Source: Rubrivivax sp.
GTDB taxonomy: Bacteria > Pseudomonadota > Gammaproteobacteria > Burkholderiales > Burkholderiaceae_C
Assembly: GCA_027485165.1 (NCBI GenBank)
Contig: JAIXRN010000056.1
Location: 146,969-210,968 of the forward strand
Length of the DNA stretch: 64,000 nucleotides
Reading direction: 5' to 3'
This document shows positions 18,404-28,736 of this stretch, one piece after another (the stretch's first letter is position 1; each line of letters starts with the position of its first letter). The notes beneath the pieces are model-generated. The model was not told the DNA's origin. It saw nothing but the letters and a program-made list of their open reading frames with translations, and ran no database searches. A program made the position numbers and the translations under genes.

Positions 18404-18499
18404 GGGAGCTCCAAATGATTGAGAAAAGCAATGCCACGCGCCAACCGCCCCGCCAAGTTGAGCTGCACGGCGTCAGCCGTGTCAGCTCGAACGCGGCGA

Positions 18500-18529
18500 G
18501 ATAGGCCGGCGCGCAGCGTCCGGCCTATC
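18500..18529 (-). terminator. Hairpin at the end of the cyn operon
   Basis: GATAGGCCGG (18500-18509) and CCGGCCTATC (18520-18529) are perfect 10-bp arms around a 10-nt loop, just beyond the cynS stop. There is no clear U-run, so it may act as an RNA 3' stabiliser or a Rho-assisted end. A second imperfect hairpin (GAGCTG-CACGGC with GCCGTGTCAGCTC) lies at about 18458-18488. Confidence 0.5.
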
Positions 18530-18531
18530 AG

Positions 18532-18975
18532 TTAGTAGGTCTTGTACGGCAGGAACTTGCCGCTCATCGTGATGGCCACGCGGTCGCCGGCGGCGTTCGG
18601 TTCACGCTGCAGGTCCATCTTGAAGTCGATGGCCGACATGATCCCGTCGCCGAACTCTTCGTGGATCAATTCCTTGAAGGTAGTGCCGTACACGCTGACG
18701 AGTTCGTAGAAGCGGTAGATCAGCGGGTCGGTGGGCACGCTGGTGGGCAGGCTGCCCTTGTAGGGCACGACCATCAGCCACTTCTTCTCTTCGGCGGTGA
18801 GGCCGAAGATCTCGGCCACCACGCCGGCCTGCTGCTCGGTCAGCGTCATCTGGCCCAGGCAGGCGGCGGTCACCCATTCCTTGCTCAGGCCCACTTGCGT
18901 GGCCACGTCGGCCCACTTGATGCCCTTGCTGACCTTGGCGGTGATGATCTTCTCGGTGACGTCAATGCGGCTCAT
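18532..18975 (-). CDS. cynS: Cyanate hydratase (cyanase)
   Basis: A 147-residue protein of near-normal cyanase length. It converts cyanate and bicarbonate to ammonia and two CO2 (via carbamate) as a cytoplasmic decamer. The catalytic triad of the E. coli enzyme (Arg96, Glu99, Ser122) is conserved with a constant offset of eight: Arg88 and Glu91 in IYRFYE and Ser114 in GDGIMSAIDF. The N-terminal helix-turn-helix-like bundle is intact. It is the last gene of the transporter operon, 36 nt behind the ATPase gene, which points to cyanate as the transported ion. No carbonic anhydrase (cynT) is adjacent. Confidence 0.97.
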   Translation of the reverse strand: MSRIDVTEKIITAKVSKGIKWADVATQVGLSKEWVTAACLGQMTLTEQQAGVVAEIFGLTAEEKKWLMVVPYKGSLPTSVPTDPLIYRFYELVSVYGTTFKELIHEEFGDGIMSAIDFKMDLQREPNAAGDRVAITMSGKFLPYKTY

Positions 18976-19011
18976 GGTGTTCTCCTCAGGGGCTGGAAGT
19001 GGGGGCGAAGT

Positions 19012-19917
19012 TCAGGCAACGTGCCGCAACGGCACGACCTTGGCGGTGGCTGGCATGGCGGGGTCGGGCTCGGGCTCCGGGTCCAGGCCGGGGCTGACGA
19101 CCAGAGGCTGCGCCGGCGCGCGGCCATGCGACAGGTCTTTGCTGCGCGCCACCAGGAAATCGACCAGGTGGTTGCGGATGCGGTAGTACTGCGGGTCGTG
19201 GTGCAGGCTGGCGCGGGTGCGCGTGCGGGGCATCGTGTTCTGCACGATCTCGGCCACGCGCGCCTGCGGGCCATTGCTCATCAGCAGAATGCGGTCGGCC
19301 AGAAGAATCGCTTCGTCGACATCGTGCGTGATCATGAACACGGTCTGGTGCGTTTCGGCACAGATGCGCAGCAGTTCGTCCTGGATGGTGCCCCGCGTCA
19401 GTGCATCCAGCGCACCGAAAGGCTCGTCCAGCAGCAGCATGCGGGGCTGGATAGCAAAGGCGCGAGCAATGCCCACGCGCTGCTTCATGCCGCCAGACAG
19501 CGCGCTGGGTTTCTTGTCGATGGCCGCGCTCAGGCCCACCAGGGCCACGTACTTTTCAACGTGTTCGTCCACCTGCGCGCGGCGCCATTCGGGCCACTTG
19601 CTGCGCACCGCAAAGGCGATGTTCTTGCGCACGGTCAGCCAGGGCATCAGCGCATGGCCCTGGAACACCACGCCGCGGTCCAGGCTGGGGCCGGCCACTT
19701 CACGGTTGTCCATGAACACGTGGCCCATGGTGGCGGTTTCCAGGCCGGCCAGCACGTTCAGGATGGTCGTCTTGCCGCAGCCGCTGTGACCGATGATGCA
19801 GACGAATTCACCGGGGTGGATGCCGAAGTTGACGCCATCGAACACCGGCTCGGGCGACCCCGGGTAGGCCTTGCCCAGGCCTTCCACCTTCAGAAAGGGT
19901 TTGTCGTCAGTCGGCAT
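19012..19917 (-). CDS. Cyanate/nitrate-type ABC transporter ATP-binding protein
   Basis: A 301-residue ATPase of the NrtD/SsuB/TauB type. Walker A is GHSGCGKTT, the signature is LSGGMKQRVGIARA, Walker B LLLDEPFGALD, and the switch His is in MITHDVDEA. The C-terminus carries about 60 extra residues, Pro/Glu-rich (PEPEPDP) and probably disordered. It energises import through the partner permease, whose gene end it overlaps by 11 nt. The position before cynS suggests a role in cyanate uptake; nitrate or bicarbonate cannot be excluded from sequence. Confidence 0.92.
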   Translation of the reverse strand: MPTDDKPFLKVEGLGKAYPGSPEPVFDGVNFGIHPGEFVCIIGHSGCGKTTILNVLAGLETATMGHVFMDNREVAGPSLDRGVVFQGHALMPWLTVRKNIAFAVRSKWPEWRRAQVDEHVEKYVALVGLSAAIDKKPSALSGGMKQRVGIARAFAIQPRMLLLDEPFGALDALTRGTIQDELLRICAETHQTVFMITHDVDEAILLADRILLMSNGPQARVAEIVQNTMPRTRTRASLHHDPQYYRIRNHLVDFLVARSKDLSHGRAPAQPLVVSPGLDPEPEPDPAMPATAKVVPLRHVA

Positions 19918-20821
19918 AGGTCACCGCCTTTTGCAGGCGCGCAAACATCAGGTCCAGCAACATGCCCACCACGCCGATGACCAGGATCGCGAAGATCACG
20001 TTCGGCAGGCTCAGGTTGTTCCACTCGTTCCAGACGAAGTAGCCGATGCCGGTGCCGCCCACCAACATTTCAGCAGCGACGATCACCAGCCAGGCGATGC
20101 CCATGCTGATGCGCATGCCCGTCAGGATGGTGGGCGCGGCCGCGGGCAGGATCACCTCGAAGGCCTTGCGCAATGGCGAGACTTCCAGCGTGCGCGCCAC
20201 GTTCAGCCATTCCTTGCGGACGCTGGCCACGCCGAAGGCTGTGTTCAGCAGCATCGGCCAGATGCTGCAGATGAAGATGACGAAGATGCCGCTGATGGCG
20301 CTGTCCTTGATGGTGTAAAGGGCCAGCGGCATCCAGGCCAGCGGCGAGATCGGTTTCAAGACCTGGATGAACGGGTCCAGCGCGCGGTAGATCAACGGGC
20401 TCATGCCGATGACGAAGCCCAGCGGAATGGCCACCAGCGCGGCCAGCAGATAGCCCAGGCCCACGCGACCCAGAGAATGCAGCAGCTGCAAGCCCAAGCC
20501 CTTGTCGTTGGGGCCGTTGTCGTAGAACGGGTTGCTCAAATGGTGCCAGGCTGCGCCGCCCATCTGAGCCAGCGTCGGGAAGCCGCTTTTGCCCGCCGCA
20601 GACGGTGCCGCCGCGCCGGCCGGGTCCTTGCCCATTAGCTTGGCGTATTCGATTTGCTCGGGCGTCATGGCCGGCACGGGCGCGGCCGGTGCCGCCGCGG
20701 GCGCGCTGGTCAGCAGATGCCACACGCCCAAGAACAGCCCCAGCAGCAGTACGGACAGCAGCGTGGCCTTCAGCGATTCGCGGCGCGCGGCCGACCGCGC
20801 ATTCAGGGTGGCGGCATTCAT
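19907..20821 (-). CDS. Cyanate/nitrate-type ABC transporter permease
   Basis: A 304-residue inner-membrane protein with an N-terminal helix (about residues 18-40), a loop holding about 70 hydrophilic residues, then five membrane helices with the EAA-type loop of this class (EVILPAAAPTILTGMRISMGIAWLVIVAAE, split as EVILPAAAPTILTG and MRISMGIAWLVIV). This is the NrtB/CynB family arrangement. It lies 52 nt behind the binding-protein gene and overlaps the ATPase gene. Confidence 0.92.
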   Translation of the reverse strand: MNAATLNARSAARRESLKATLLSVLLLGLFLGVWHLLTSAPAAAPAAPVPAMTPEQIEYAKLMGKDPAGAAAPSAAGKSGFPTLAQMGGAAWHHLSNPFYDNGPNDKGLGLQLLHSLGRVGLGYLLAALVAIPLGFVIGMSPLIYRALDPFIQVLKPISPLAWMPLALYTIKDSAISGIFVIFICSIWPMLLNTAFGVASVRKEWLNVARTLEVSPLRKAFEVILPAAAPTILTGMRISMGIAWLVIVAAEMLVGGTGIGYFVWNEWNNLSLPNVIFAILVIGVVGMLLDLMFARLQKAVTYAD

Positions 20822-20873
20822 CGCAGCGCCCCTGAGCGGGGCCGCCGGATCAACAGGCTCGGACGGGCCACGG

Positions 20874-22286
20874 TCATGCCGCCTTGCTGATGGGGAAGCT
20901 CTTCAGGTATTCGGCCGGCTTGGCCGGGTCGAATTCCTTGCCCATGACCTTGAACTTCTTGTAGGCCCCATCGGGCACCGGCTGGCCCAGTTCCTTCATG
21001 TACTTCTTGGCGTCGGTCAGCAGGAACACCTTTTCGGCGATCTGGCGGTAGTTCACGTCGCCCTTGACGTAGCCCCAGCGCTGCATCTGCGTCAGCATCC
21101 ACACGGCCATGCTCTGCCAGGGCACGGGGTCGAAGTCGGCGCGCTCGGGCACGCTGCGCACGTTGCCCAGGCCGTCGGCGAAGCGGCCCGTCAGCACCTG
21201 CTGCAGCACGGCTTCGGGCTGGTTCAGGTATTGCGTGGGCGCGATCACCTTGGCGATCAGTTCGCGGTTGGCCGGCTTGCGCGCCATGTCGGCGGCCGTG
21301 AGCACGCTGCGGAACAGCGCGGCGAAGGTGTTCGGGTTCTCCTTGATGAAGCCTTCGGGCACGCCGAAAGCGCAGCAAGGGTGGCCGTCCCAGATCTCGC
21401 GGCTGAGGATGTGGATGAAGCCCACCTCTTCAAACACCGCGCGCTGGTTGAAGGGGTCCGGGCCCAGGAAGCCGTCGATGTTGCCGGCGCGCAGGTTGGC
21501 CACCATTTCGGCCGGCGGGGTGACGCGCAGCTGCACGTCGGTGTCGGGGTTCAGGCCGAATTCCGCCAGGTAGTAGCGCAGCAGGAAGTTGTGGATGCTG
21601 TAGTCGAAGGGAATGGCGAACTTGAAGCCCTTCCAGTTCTTCGGGTCGCGGTTGCCCTTGTGCTTGTTGGCCAGCACGATGGCCTGGCCGTTGATGTTCT
21701 GGATGGTGGCCACGTTCATCGGCTGGGCCTGGCTGCCCAGGCCCATGCTGATGGCCAGCGGCATGGGGCTCAGGAAGTGCGTGGCGTCGTACTCCTTGTT
21801 CATGATCTTGTCGCGGATCAGCGCCCAGCCGGCGGTCTTCATCAGCTGCACGCTCAGGCCCTGCTGGCGGTAGAAGCCCAGCGGGTCGGCCATGATCAGC
21901 GGGCTGGCGCAGGTGATGGGGATGAAGCCGATCTTCAGGTCCGTCTTCTCCAGCGCCTTCTTTTCCTGCGCCATGGCCTGCAGCGAACCGATGGGCATCA
22001 CGCTGGCAATCGCTGCCATCGCGGTGCGGCGGCCCACGGCCTTCAGGAAGCCGCGGCGCAGGTTCTCGTTCGGGAACAGCGCCTTGATGAGGCTGGCTTC
22101 CATGAACTGGCGGCCCAGGCTTTCGGCGTCCGGCGCCGCACGGCCGTGGTCCTGCGGCGCGTGGTCGGCGCCGCAGCCGCACTTCAGCATCAGCGGGCGG
22201 TCGGCGTCGTACGGGTCGTAGGCGCTGGCTGCAGTGGTTGCGCTTGATGTGATGGATGCAGGGGCGCTGCGGTCGGGCTGGCTCAT
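20874..22286 (-). CDS. CmpA/NrtA-family ABC substrate-binding protein with Tat leader
   Basis: A 470-residue binding protein, longer than SsuA-type proteins and matching the CmpA/NrtA family. Residues 1 to about 75 are an unusual polar region with a CGCG cluster. A twin-arginine leader (RRGFLKAVGRRTAMAAIASV) follows, then the mature domain starting at LKIGFIPITCASPLIMAD. Members bind nitrate, bicarbonate or cyanate. The operon with cynS argues for cyanate. The start at ATG 22286 is supported by AAGGAG 8 nt upstream; the open frame continues further but overlaps the divergent regulator's control region. It is first gene of the four-gene operon. Confidence 0.88.
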   Translation of the reverse strand: MSQPDRSAPASITSSATTAASAYDPYDADRPLMLKCGCGADHAPQDHGRAAPDAESLGRQFMEASLIKALFPNENLRRGFLKAVGRRTAMAAIASVMPIGSLQAMAQEKKALEKTDLKIGFIPITCASPLIMADPLGFYRQQGLSVQLMKTAGWALIRDKIMNKEYDATHFLSPMPLAISMGLGSQAQPMNVATIQNINGQAIVLANKHKGNRDPKNWKGFKFAIPFDYSIHNFLLRYYLAEFGLNPDTDVQLRVTPPAEMVANLRAGNIDGFLGPDPFNQRAVFEEVGFIHILSREIWDGHPCCAFGVPEGFIKENPNTFAALFRSVLTAADMARKPANRELIAKVIAPTQYLNQPEAVLQQVLTGRFADGLGNVRSVPERADFDPVPWQSMAVWMLTQMQRWGYVKGDVNYRQIAEKVFLLTDAKKYMKELGQPVPDGAYKKFKVMGKEFDPAKPAEYLKSFPISKAA

Positions 22287-22384
22287 CGAACGGGCTCCTT
22301 CAGGACTGGTTGCCACTGTAGAAAGCAGGTTCCGTGCGCGCCATCGCGGCAGCGGGCGACCGGGCGTGGGGCCGCGTGTGAGGC

Positions 22385-22406
22385 CTTGTAGGGCCAGCCC
22401 TACAAG
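22385..22406. promoter_or_regulatory. 22-bp perfect inverted repeat between divergent cyn operon and sigma54 regulator
   Basis: Arms CTTGTAGGGC (22385-22394) and GCCCTACAAG (22397-22406) are exact complements around CA. The site lies 42 nt before the regulator's ATG and 99 nt before the binding-protein ATG, the only intergenic space between them. It is a good candidate operator or activator site, perhaps for autoregulation; the protein that binds it is not known. Confidence 0.5.
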
Positions 22407-22447
22407 CCAGGCGCAGCGGGCGGGTTTCTTGCAACCAGCCCACCCGC

Positions 22448-24064
<1,617 letters not shown>

Positions 24065-24211
24065 AGCGGGGCGCTCGTGGGCTCGCGCCTTGTTGTGTTG
24101 CCGGCGATGGCTTTCTGGCGTTGCCCGGCGAAGGCGGGCTGGGGCTGGCTGTGGCGCTTAGCTGCGGCGGCCTCCGCTGGCGCTGTAGGGGGCGCCGAGC
24201 AGCCCAGGGAA

Positions 24212-24230
24212 GTCGGCGCGCAGCGCCGAC
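24212..24230 (+). terminator. Hairpin downstream of the sigma54 regulator gene
   Basis: GTCGGCGC (24212-24219) and GCGCCGAC (24223-24230) pair perfectly around a 3-nt loop, about 150 nt after the regulator stop. No U-run follows, so terminator function is uncertain. Confidence 0.35.
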
Positions 24231-24318
24231 CGCCACCTCCAGCGCCAGCGCCGGGCACCGCCTGCCGCGAACAGCGAAAGCGCCGACAAGCCACCGGCTG
24301 ACAAGGGCAAAACCTTTG

Positions 24319-24343
24319 TCGACATTGCCAAACGCAATGTCGA
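24319..24343. promoter_or_regulatory. Candidate upstream activator site (inverted repeat)
   Basis: TCGACATTG (24319-24327) and CAATGTCGA (24335-24343) are perfect 9-bp arms separated by 7 nt. The site lies about 115 nt before the -24 element, the normal distance for an enhancer bound by a sigma54 activator. It is not followed by a U-run, so a terminator is less likely. Confidence 0.55.
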
Positions 24344-24456
24344 ACTTTGTCATCAACAAACCGCCATCACAGCCCGCCAAGGCCACGCCCCAAACGCCAC
24401 GCGAACGCGTGTGCTCCATAGGCAAGACCCAGCAGATCAACCCGCACAACCCGCCG

Positions 24457-24471
24457 TGGCACGCGCGTTGC
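24457..24471 (+). promoter_or_regulatory. Sigma54 (RpoN) -24/-12 promoter of the rhodanese operon
   Basis: TGGCACG (24457-24463), four bases, then TTGC (24468-24471). This is a full match to the TGGCACG-N4-TTGC core with the required 10-bp GG-to-GC spacing. It lies about 60 nt before the rhodanese ATG and downstream of a sigma54 activator gene. Confidence 0.82.
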
Positions 24472-24529
24472 GATGGCATGTGGCGTCCAACCCCGCAACG
24501 CCCCACCACACCCCGCCAGGAGCCCCGCC

Positions 24530-25423
24530 ATGAACCCGCAGCCCGTCCTCGTTTCGCCCGCCGAACTGCAGTCCCTGATGGCCACCGAGCCCACCGTCGT
24601 GATCGACACGCGCGACGCCGACACCTACGCCGCTGGCCACTTGCCCGGCGCCATCAACATGCGCGAGATCTTCACGTATCTCGCCACTTCCACGGCCGAA
24701 GGCCTGGATGCGCTGAAGACCACCTTTGCTGAAGCCTTCGGCGCCGCGGGCCTGAGCGGCAAGGAAACCGCCGTGTTCTACGAAGACGCGCTGAACAGCG
24801 GCTACGGCCAGAGCTGCCGCGGCTACTACCTGCTGACGTGGCTGGGCTACCCCAAGGTGCGCGTGTTGAACGGCGGCTATTCGGCCTGGAAGGCTGCAGG
24901 CCTGCCCACGGGCACGGAAGCCGGGGCGCCCACGCCGGCGGCCTTCCCGCTGGGCCCCACGGCCGACGTGATGCTGACCAAGGAACAGATGCTGGCCGCA
25001 CTGGGGTCTGACGTGGTGCTGCTGGACGTGCGCGACATCGACGAATGGACCGGCGAGAGCTCGTCGCCGTACGGCAAGGACTTCGCCCCGCGCAAGGGCC
25101 GCCTGCCGGGTGCCAAGTGGATCGAGTGGTACCGCTTCATGAAGCCCAGCGCGATGGGCCCCCAGATCAAGAGCCCGCTGGAAGTGCAGGCCGAATGCGC
25201 CACCGCCGGCATCGCGCCCACCGACACCGTCTACCTGTACTGCTTCAAGGGTGCGCGCGCTTCCAACACTTTCCTGGCGCTGAAGCAGGCCGGCTTTACC
25301 GACGTGCGCATGTACTTCGGCAGCTGGAACGAGTGGTCGCGCGACGAGAGCCTGCCCATCGAGACCGCGCCGCCCTTGGTGACACCCATGACGCGTGTGC
25401 CCAAGCTGGCCGTGGCCGCCTGA
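24530..25423 (+). CDS. Two-domain rhodanese (sulfurtransferase)
   Basis: A 297-residue protein with two rhodanese domains. The N-terminal one (residues about 8-130; VVIDTRDADTYAAGHLPGAINM) has no cysteine in the active loop position expected for catalysis. The C-terminal one (about 150-280; VVLLDVRDIDEW) carries Cys238 in the loop YCFKGARAS. This loop differs from the CRKGVT of classical thiosulfate:cyanide sulfurtransferases, so the acceptor is uncertain. Such enzymes move sulfane sulfur from thiosulfate or a similar donor to cyanide or a thiol. The ATG at 24530 has AGGAG 9 nt upstream. It is first gene of a four-gene operon behind a sigma54 promoter. Confidence 0.9.
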   Translation: MNPQPVLVSPAELQSLMATEPTVVIDTRDADTYAAGHLPGAINMREIFTYLATSTAEGLDALKTTFAEAFGAAGLSGKETAVFYEDALNSGYGQSCRGYYLLTWLGYPKVRVLNGGYSAWKAAGLPTGTEAGAPTPAAFPLGPTADVMLTKEQMLAALGSDVVLLDVRDIDEWTGESSSPYGKDFAPRKGRLPGAKWIEWYRFMKPSAMGPQIKSPLEVQAECATAGIAPTDTVYLYCFKGARASNTFLALKQAGFTDVRMYFGSWNEWSRDESLPIETAPPLVTPMTRVPKLAVAA

Positions 25424-25475
25424 ACTCGACACCCAACAACCACTACCCGAACCCCGAGCTGCTGAGGAGACCCCC

Positions 25476-26024
25476 ATGTCCGCTGTGATCGAACCCACCA
25501 CCGTCAAGGCCTACCTGCGCCCCATCGACCGCGATGGCCTGATGAAGTTTGCCGCCGCCGGCCGCGACAACCCCGCGCGCCGCGGCACCAACAAGGTCAA
25601 GACGGTGATGGAAGGGCAGTATCGGTCGCTCAGCTACGTGGGCCAGCACGCGCCCGTGGTGGTGGACGAGCCGCCGCACCTGTTCGGCGAAGACACCGCG
25701 CCGGCGCCAGGCGAGATCGTGCTGTCGGCCCTGGGCGGCTGCCTGGGCGTGGGCATCACCGCCGTGGCCACCTGGAAGCAGGTGAAGCTGACGAAGCTGG
25801 AACTGTTCCTGGAAGGCGACATCGGCAACCCCGCGGCCTGGGGCGCGGGCGGCGCCGAGATGCTGCCGCCGCAGATGGGCTTCCAGGCCATCCGCGTGAA
25901 GGTGGTGCTGGAAGGCGATGCGTCGCCTGAAGAACTGGCCGAGATCGTGAAGCACGCGAACTTCTATTCGCCGGTGGCGAATTCGATGCGCAACCCGATC
26001 CCGATGACCGTGGACATGGCCTGA
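25476..26024 (+). CDS. OsmC-family protein lacking the second redox cysteine
   Basis: A 182-residue OsmC/Ohr-fold protein. The first conserved cysteine is present in LGGCLGVG, but the position of the second, normally CP near the C-terminus, reads SPVANSM. The usual disulfide-based peroxidase cycle therefore looks impossible. The protein more likely has another role, such as carrying or handling a sulfur or acyl group. The ATG at 25476 is preceded by GGAG at a good distance. It lies 52 nt behind the rhodanese gene and 37 nt before the flavoprotein gene, clearly in the same operon. Confidence 0.85.
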   Translation: MSAVIEPTTVKAYLRPIDRDGLMKFAAAGRDNPARRGTNKVKTVMEGQYRSLSYVGQHAPVVVDEPPHLFGEDTAPAPGEIVLSALGGCLGVGITAVATWKQVKLTKLELFLEGDIGNPAAWGAGGAEMLPPQMGFQAIRVKVVLEGDASPEELAEIVKHANFYSPVANSMRNPIPMTVDMA

Positions 26025-26061
26025 CCCGGCCGCCGCCCCACCACCCCACCGAGCACATCCC

Positions 26062-27249
26062 ATGAGCGCAGTCCTGGAAGAACGCCCCCTGGCCGCGACG
26101 GCCGAACTGGCTGAACCGGCTGATTCAGCCGATGGCCGCGCTGACGCCGCCAGCGCCCTGGTGGCGGCCGTGCGCCTGTTGGCCGACGGCCCCTTGCGCG
26201 ACGCGGCCGACGCCACCGACCGCGGCACCTACCCGCGCGCGCTGATGCAGGCCCTGGGCGCGGCCGGCGCCTACCGCGCACACATCGGCCCCGGGGCTGC
26301 AGCCGGCGACTTCGCCAGCGCCATCCGCGCCATGGCCGAGGTGTCGCGCGTGTGTGGCGCCACCGGCTTCATGGTCTGGTGCCAGCAGGTCTGCGGGCTT
26401 TACCTGCAACAGTCGGGCAACCCCGCGCTGACGGGCGACTTCCTGCAGCGCCACATCAGCGGCCAGCAGCTGGGCGCCACCGGCATGAGCAACCCGATGA
26501 AGGCCTATGCCGGCATCGAACCCCTGCTGCTGAAGGCCACGCCCTGCGAAGGCGGCTACCGCATCAACGGCACCTTGCCCTGGGTCAGCAACCTGGGCGC
26601 CGACCACTACGCTGGTGTGCTGGCTGGCGTGGAAGGGCTGCCGGAAGGCCAAACCCGCGAAGTGATGTTCCTGCTGCGCTGCGACGCGCCGGGCGTGGAA
26701 CTGCGCAACTGCCCCAGCTTTTCGGCCATGGAAGGCACCAACACCTGGGCGCTGCGGCTGACGGACCATTTCATCGGCGCCGACGAGATCATTGCCGACC
26801 CCGCCAAGCCCTGGATTGCGCGCATCCGCGCCGGCTTCATCCTGCTGCAGACCGGCTTCGGCCTGGGCGTGACGCAGGGCGCCATCGATTCGATGTGGGC
26901 GGTGGAACCGGCGCTGGGCCATGTCAACCAGTACCTGGAGGACCGGCCAGATGAGTTGCAGGCCGAACTCGACGCGCTGTGGGAACGCATCGAAACGCTG
27001 AGCCTGACGCCGTTTGCGCAAGAGAAGGACTACTTCATCGACGTGCTCGATGCCCGCGCCCACGCCAGCGAACTGGCCTTGCGCGCGGCGCAGTCGGCGC
27101 TGCTGCATGCCGGCGCGCGCGGCTACCTGCTCAGCAGCGACGTGCAGCGCCGCGTGCGCGAATCGCACTTCGTGGCCATCGTCAGCCCGGCGATCAAGCA
27201 CCTGCGCAAGGAAATCGCGCGACTGTCGGCGCCGGAGATGCCGGCATGA
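26062..27249 (+). CDS. Acyl-CoA-dehydrogenase-fold flavoprotein (possible monooxygenase)
   Basis: A 395-residue protein with the acyl-CoA dehydrogenase fold. It has an N-terminal helical domain (residues about 30-140), a middle beta-domain ([13 protein letters not shown], then [18 protein letters not shown]) and a C-terminal four-helix domain (about 250-390). The segment GATGMSN and the lack of an obvious fatty-acyl catalytic glutamate suggest the DszC/SfnB-like branch of flavin-dependent oxygenases or desulfurising enzymes rather than beta-oxidation. In an operon with rhodanese and a rubredoxin reductase, an electron-consuming oxidation of a sulfur or nitrogen compound is possible but not proven. 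It overlaps the next gene by 4 nt. Confidence 0.8.
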   Translation: MSAVLEERPLAATAELAEPADSADGRADAASALVAAVRLLADGPLRDAADATDRGTYPRALMQALGAAGAYRAHIGPGAAAGDFASAIRAMAEVSRVCGATGFMVWCQQVCGLYLQQSGNPALTGDFLQRHISGQQLGATGMSNPMKAYAGIEPLLLKATPCEGGYRINGTLPWVSNLGADHYAGVLAGVEGLPEGQTREVMFLLRCDAPGVELRNCPSFSAMEGTNTWALRLTDHFIGADEIIADPAKPWIARIRAGFILLQTGFGLGVTQGAIDSMWAVEPALGHVNQYLEDRPDELQAELDALWERIETLSLTPFAQEKDYFIDVLDARAHASELALRAAQSALLHAGARGYLLSSDVQRRVRESHFVAIVSPAIKHLRKEIARLSAPEMPA

Positions 27250-28661
27250 ACGTCGCTGCCGGGGCCATTGCCGCCACGGCAATGGCCGGCTTCCGCCAGT
27301 ACATCTGCCACGTCTGCGGCCTGATCTACGACGAAGCCCGGGGCGACGCCGACAGCGGCCTGGCCGCCGGCACGCGCTTCGAAGACATCCCTGAAGACTG
27401 GGCCTGCCCGATCTGCGGCGTCGGCAAGGCCGACTTCGAACCCTACGTGCCCGAACCTGCCGTGGCGCGCAGCCTGCGCCGCAGCAGCAGCCCACGGCGC
27501 GCAGCGGGTTCAGCGCAGGGCGCTGCGCGCAGCGACGAAGGCGTGCTGATCGTCGGCGCCGGCCGGGCTGGCTGGGCCGTGGCGCAAGCCCTGCGCGAAG
27601 CCGATGCGCAGCTGCCCATCACCGTGCTCAGTGCCTGCCATGGCGACGTGTATGACAAGCCGATGATGTCGGTGGCCGTGGCGCGCGGCCTGGCACCCGA
27701 GGCCATGGCACGCGAAAGTGCGGCCCAGGCGGCAGCGCGGCTGAACGTGCGGCTGCGCAGCGGCACACAGGCCGTGGCCATCGAGCCCCGCGCGCGCCGG
27801 CTGCGCACCACGCGCGGCACGCTGCGCTACCGCCATCTGGTGCTGGCGCATGGGGCTGAATCGGTGCTGCCGCCGGTGCTGCCGGCGCAGCAGGTCTGGC
27901 GCATCAACGACCTGGCGGCCTACCAGAAGCTGCGCGCCGCGCTGGCCAGCGGGCCGCAGCACCTGGCCATCGTCGGCGCCGGGCTGGTGGGTTGCGAACT
28001 GGCCAACGACCTGGCCCTGGCCGGCCACCGCATCACCCTGCTGGACCTACAAGCCCTGCCGTTGGCCGCGCAGTTGCCGGCCGCCGCCGGGCAGCGGCTG
28101 CTGCAGGCCTGGCAAGGCCTGCCCATCAGCTTCCTGGGCGGTGTGCAGGTTCAGGCCCTGCAGGCGGGCACCACAACCCGCTGGTGCCTGCGGCTGGCCG
28201 ATGGCCGCCAGATCGATGCCGACCAGGTGATCGCCGCCACCGGCCTGCGCGCACCCACTCGGCTGGCCCGCAGCGCGGGCCTGGCCTTCGACAGCGCGGC
28301 CGGCGGCATCAACGTGGCCGCGCAGACCGGCGCCACCAGTGTGCCGGGCATCTACGCGCTGGGCGACTGCGTGGCCATCGACGGCCGTGCCAGCCGCTAC
28401 ATCGAACCCATCGCCGGCCAAGCGCGCGCCATCGCCGCGGCTATGCTGGGCCAGGCGCCGCCGGCGACCAGCACCTGCAGCCCGGTGCTGCGCGTGAAGA
28501 CCAGCGCGCTGCCCATCACCGTCACCGGTGCTGTGGGGCCTGCTGCCGGCCCCTGGCACACCACGCAGGACGACGCTCAGGCCCTGTGCCTGCAGCAACG
28601 CGGGCCGCAGGGCCAGCCGCTGGCCGAACTGGTGGCACGCCGCCCCGTGACAGCGCCATGA
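27246..28661 (+). CDS. Rubredoxin fused to FAD-dependent NADH:rubredoxin reductase
   Basis: A 471-residue fusion. Residues about 14-65 are a complete rubredoxin with the iron-binding pairs CHVCG and CPICG and the DIPEDWACP segment. After a Ser/Arg/Ala-rich linker, residues about 98-470 are a two-dinucleotide-domain reductase: [14 protein letters not shown] for [17 protein letters not shown] for NADH, and GIYALGDCV near the flavin. This joins in one chain the AlkG- and AlkT-like parts that pass electrons from NADH to an oxygenase. The probable acceptor is the flavoprotein encoded just before it. The ATG at 27246 overlaps the upstream stop (ATGA). Confidence 0.92.
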   Translation: MNVAAGAIAATAMAGFRQYICHVCGLIYDEARGDADSGLAAGTRFEDIPEDWACPICGVGKADFEPYVPEPAVARSLRRSSSPRRAAGSAQGAARSDEGVLIVGAGRAGWAVAQALREADAQLPITVLSACHGDVYDKPMMSVAVARGLAPEAMARESAAQAAARLNVRLRSGTQAVAIEPRARRLRTTRGTLRYRHLVLAHGAESVLPPVLPAQQVWRINDLAAYQKLRAALASGPQHLAIVGAGLVGCELANDLALAGHRITLLDLQALPLAAQLPAAAGQRLLQAWQGLPISFLGGVQVQALQAGTTTRWCLRLADGRQIDADQVIAATGLRAPTRLARSAGLAFDSAAGGINVAAQTGATSVPGIYALGDCVAIDGRASRYIEPIAGQARAIAAAMLGQAPPATSTCSPVLRVKTSALPITVTGAVGPAAGPWHTTQDDAQALCLQQRGPQGQPLAELVARRPVTAP

Positions 28662-28663
28662 AA

Positions 28664-28694
28664 AAAGCCCGCCGGCAAAGTGCTGGCGGGCTTT
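28664..28694. terminator. Bidirectional intrinsic terminator
   Basis: Arms AAAGCCCGCC (28664-28673) and GGCGGGCTTT (28685-28694) pair perfectly, with extra GCA/TGC pairing inside and an A-run before the stem. It serves the rubredoxin operon on the plus strand and the fasciclin gene on the minus strand. Confidence 0.88.
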
Positions 28695-28736
28695 CAGGTG
28701 CTGCGGTCACAGAAGTGGCCGCGCCTTGCTTTCAGC

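Larger units (their letters stand above)
24065..24529. other. 465-nt intergenic control region upstream of the rhodanese operon
   Basis: No convincing gene lies here; short open frames follow GC bias only. The region contains, in order, a GC-rich hairpin (24212-24230), an inverted repeat that may be the activator site (24319-24343), and a sigma54 -24/-12 promoter (24457-24471). From about 24300 the base composition turns clearly AT-richer than its surroundings, as expected for a regulatory region. Confidence 0.7.

Noticed and set aside
22334..22350. Possible sigma54 promoter for the cyn operon on the minus strand
   Set aside because: The invariant GG of the -24 element is CG and the -12 element is weak; evidence is not sufficient.
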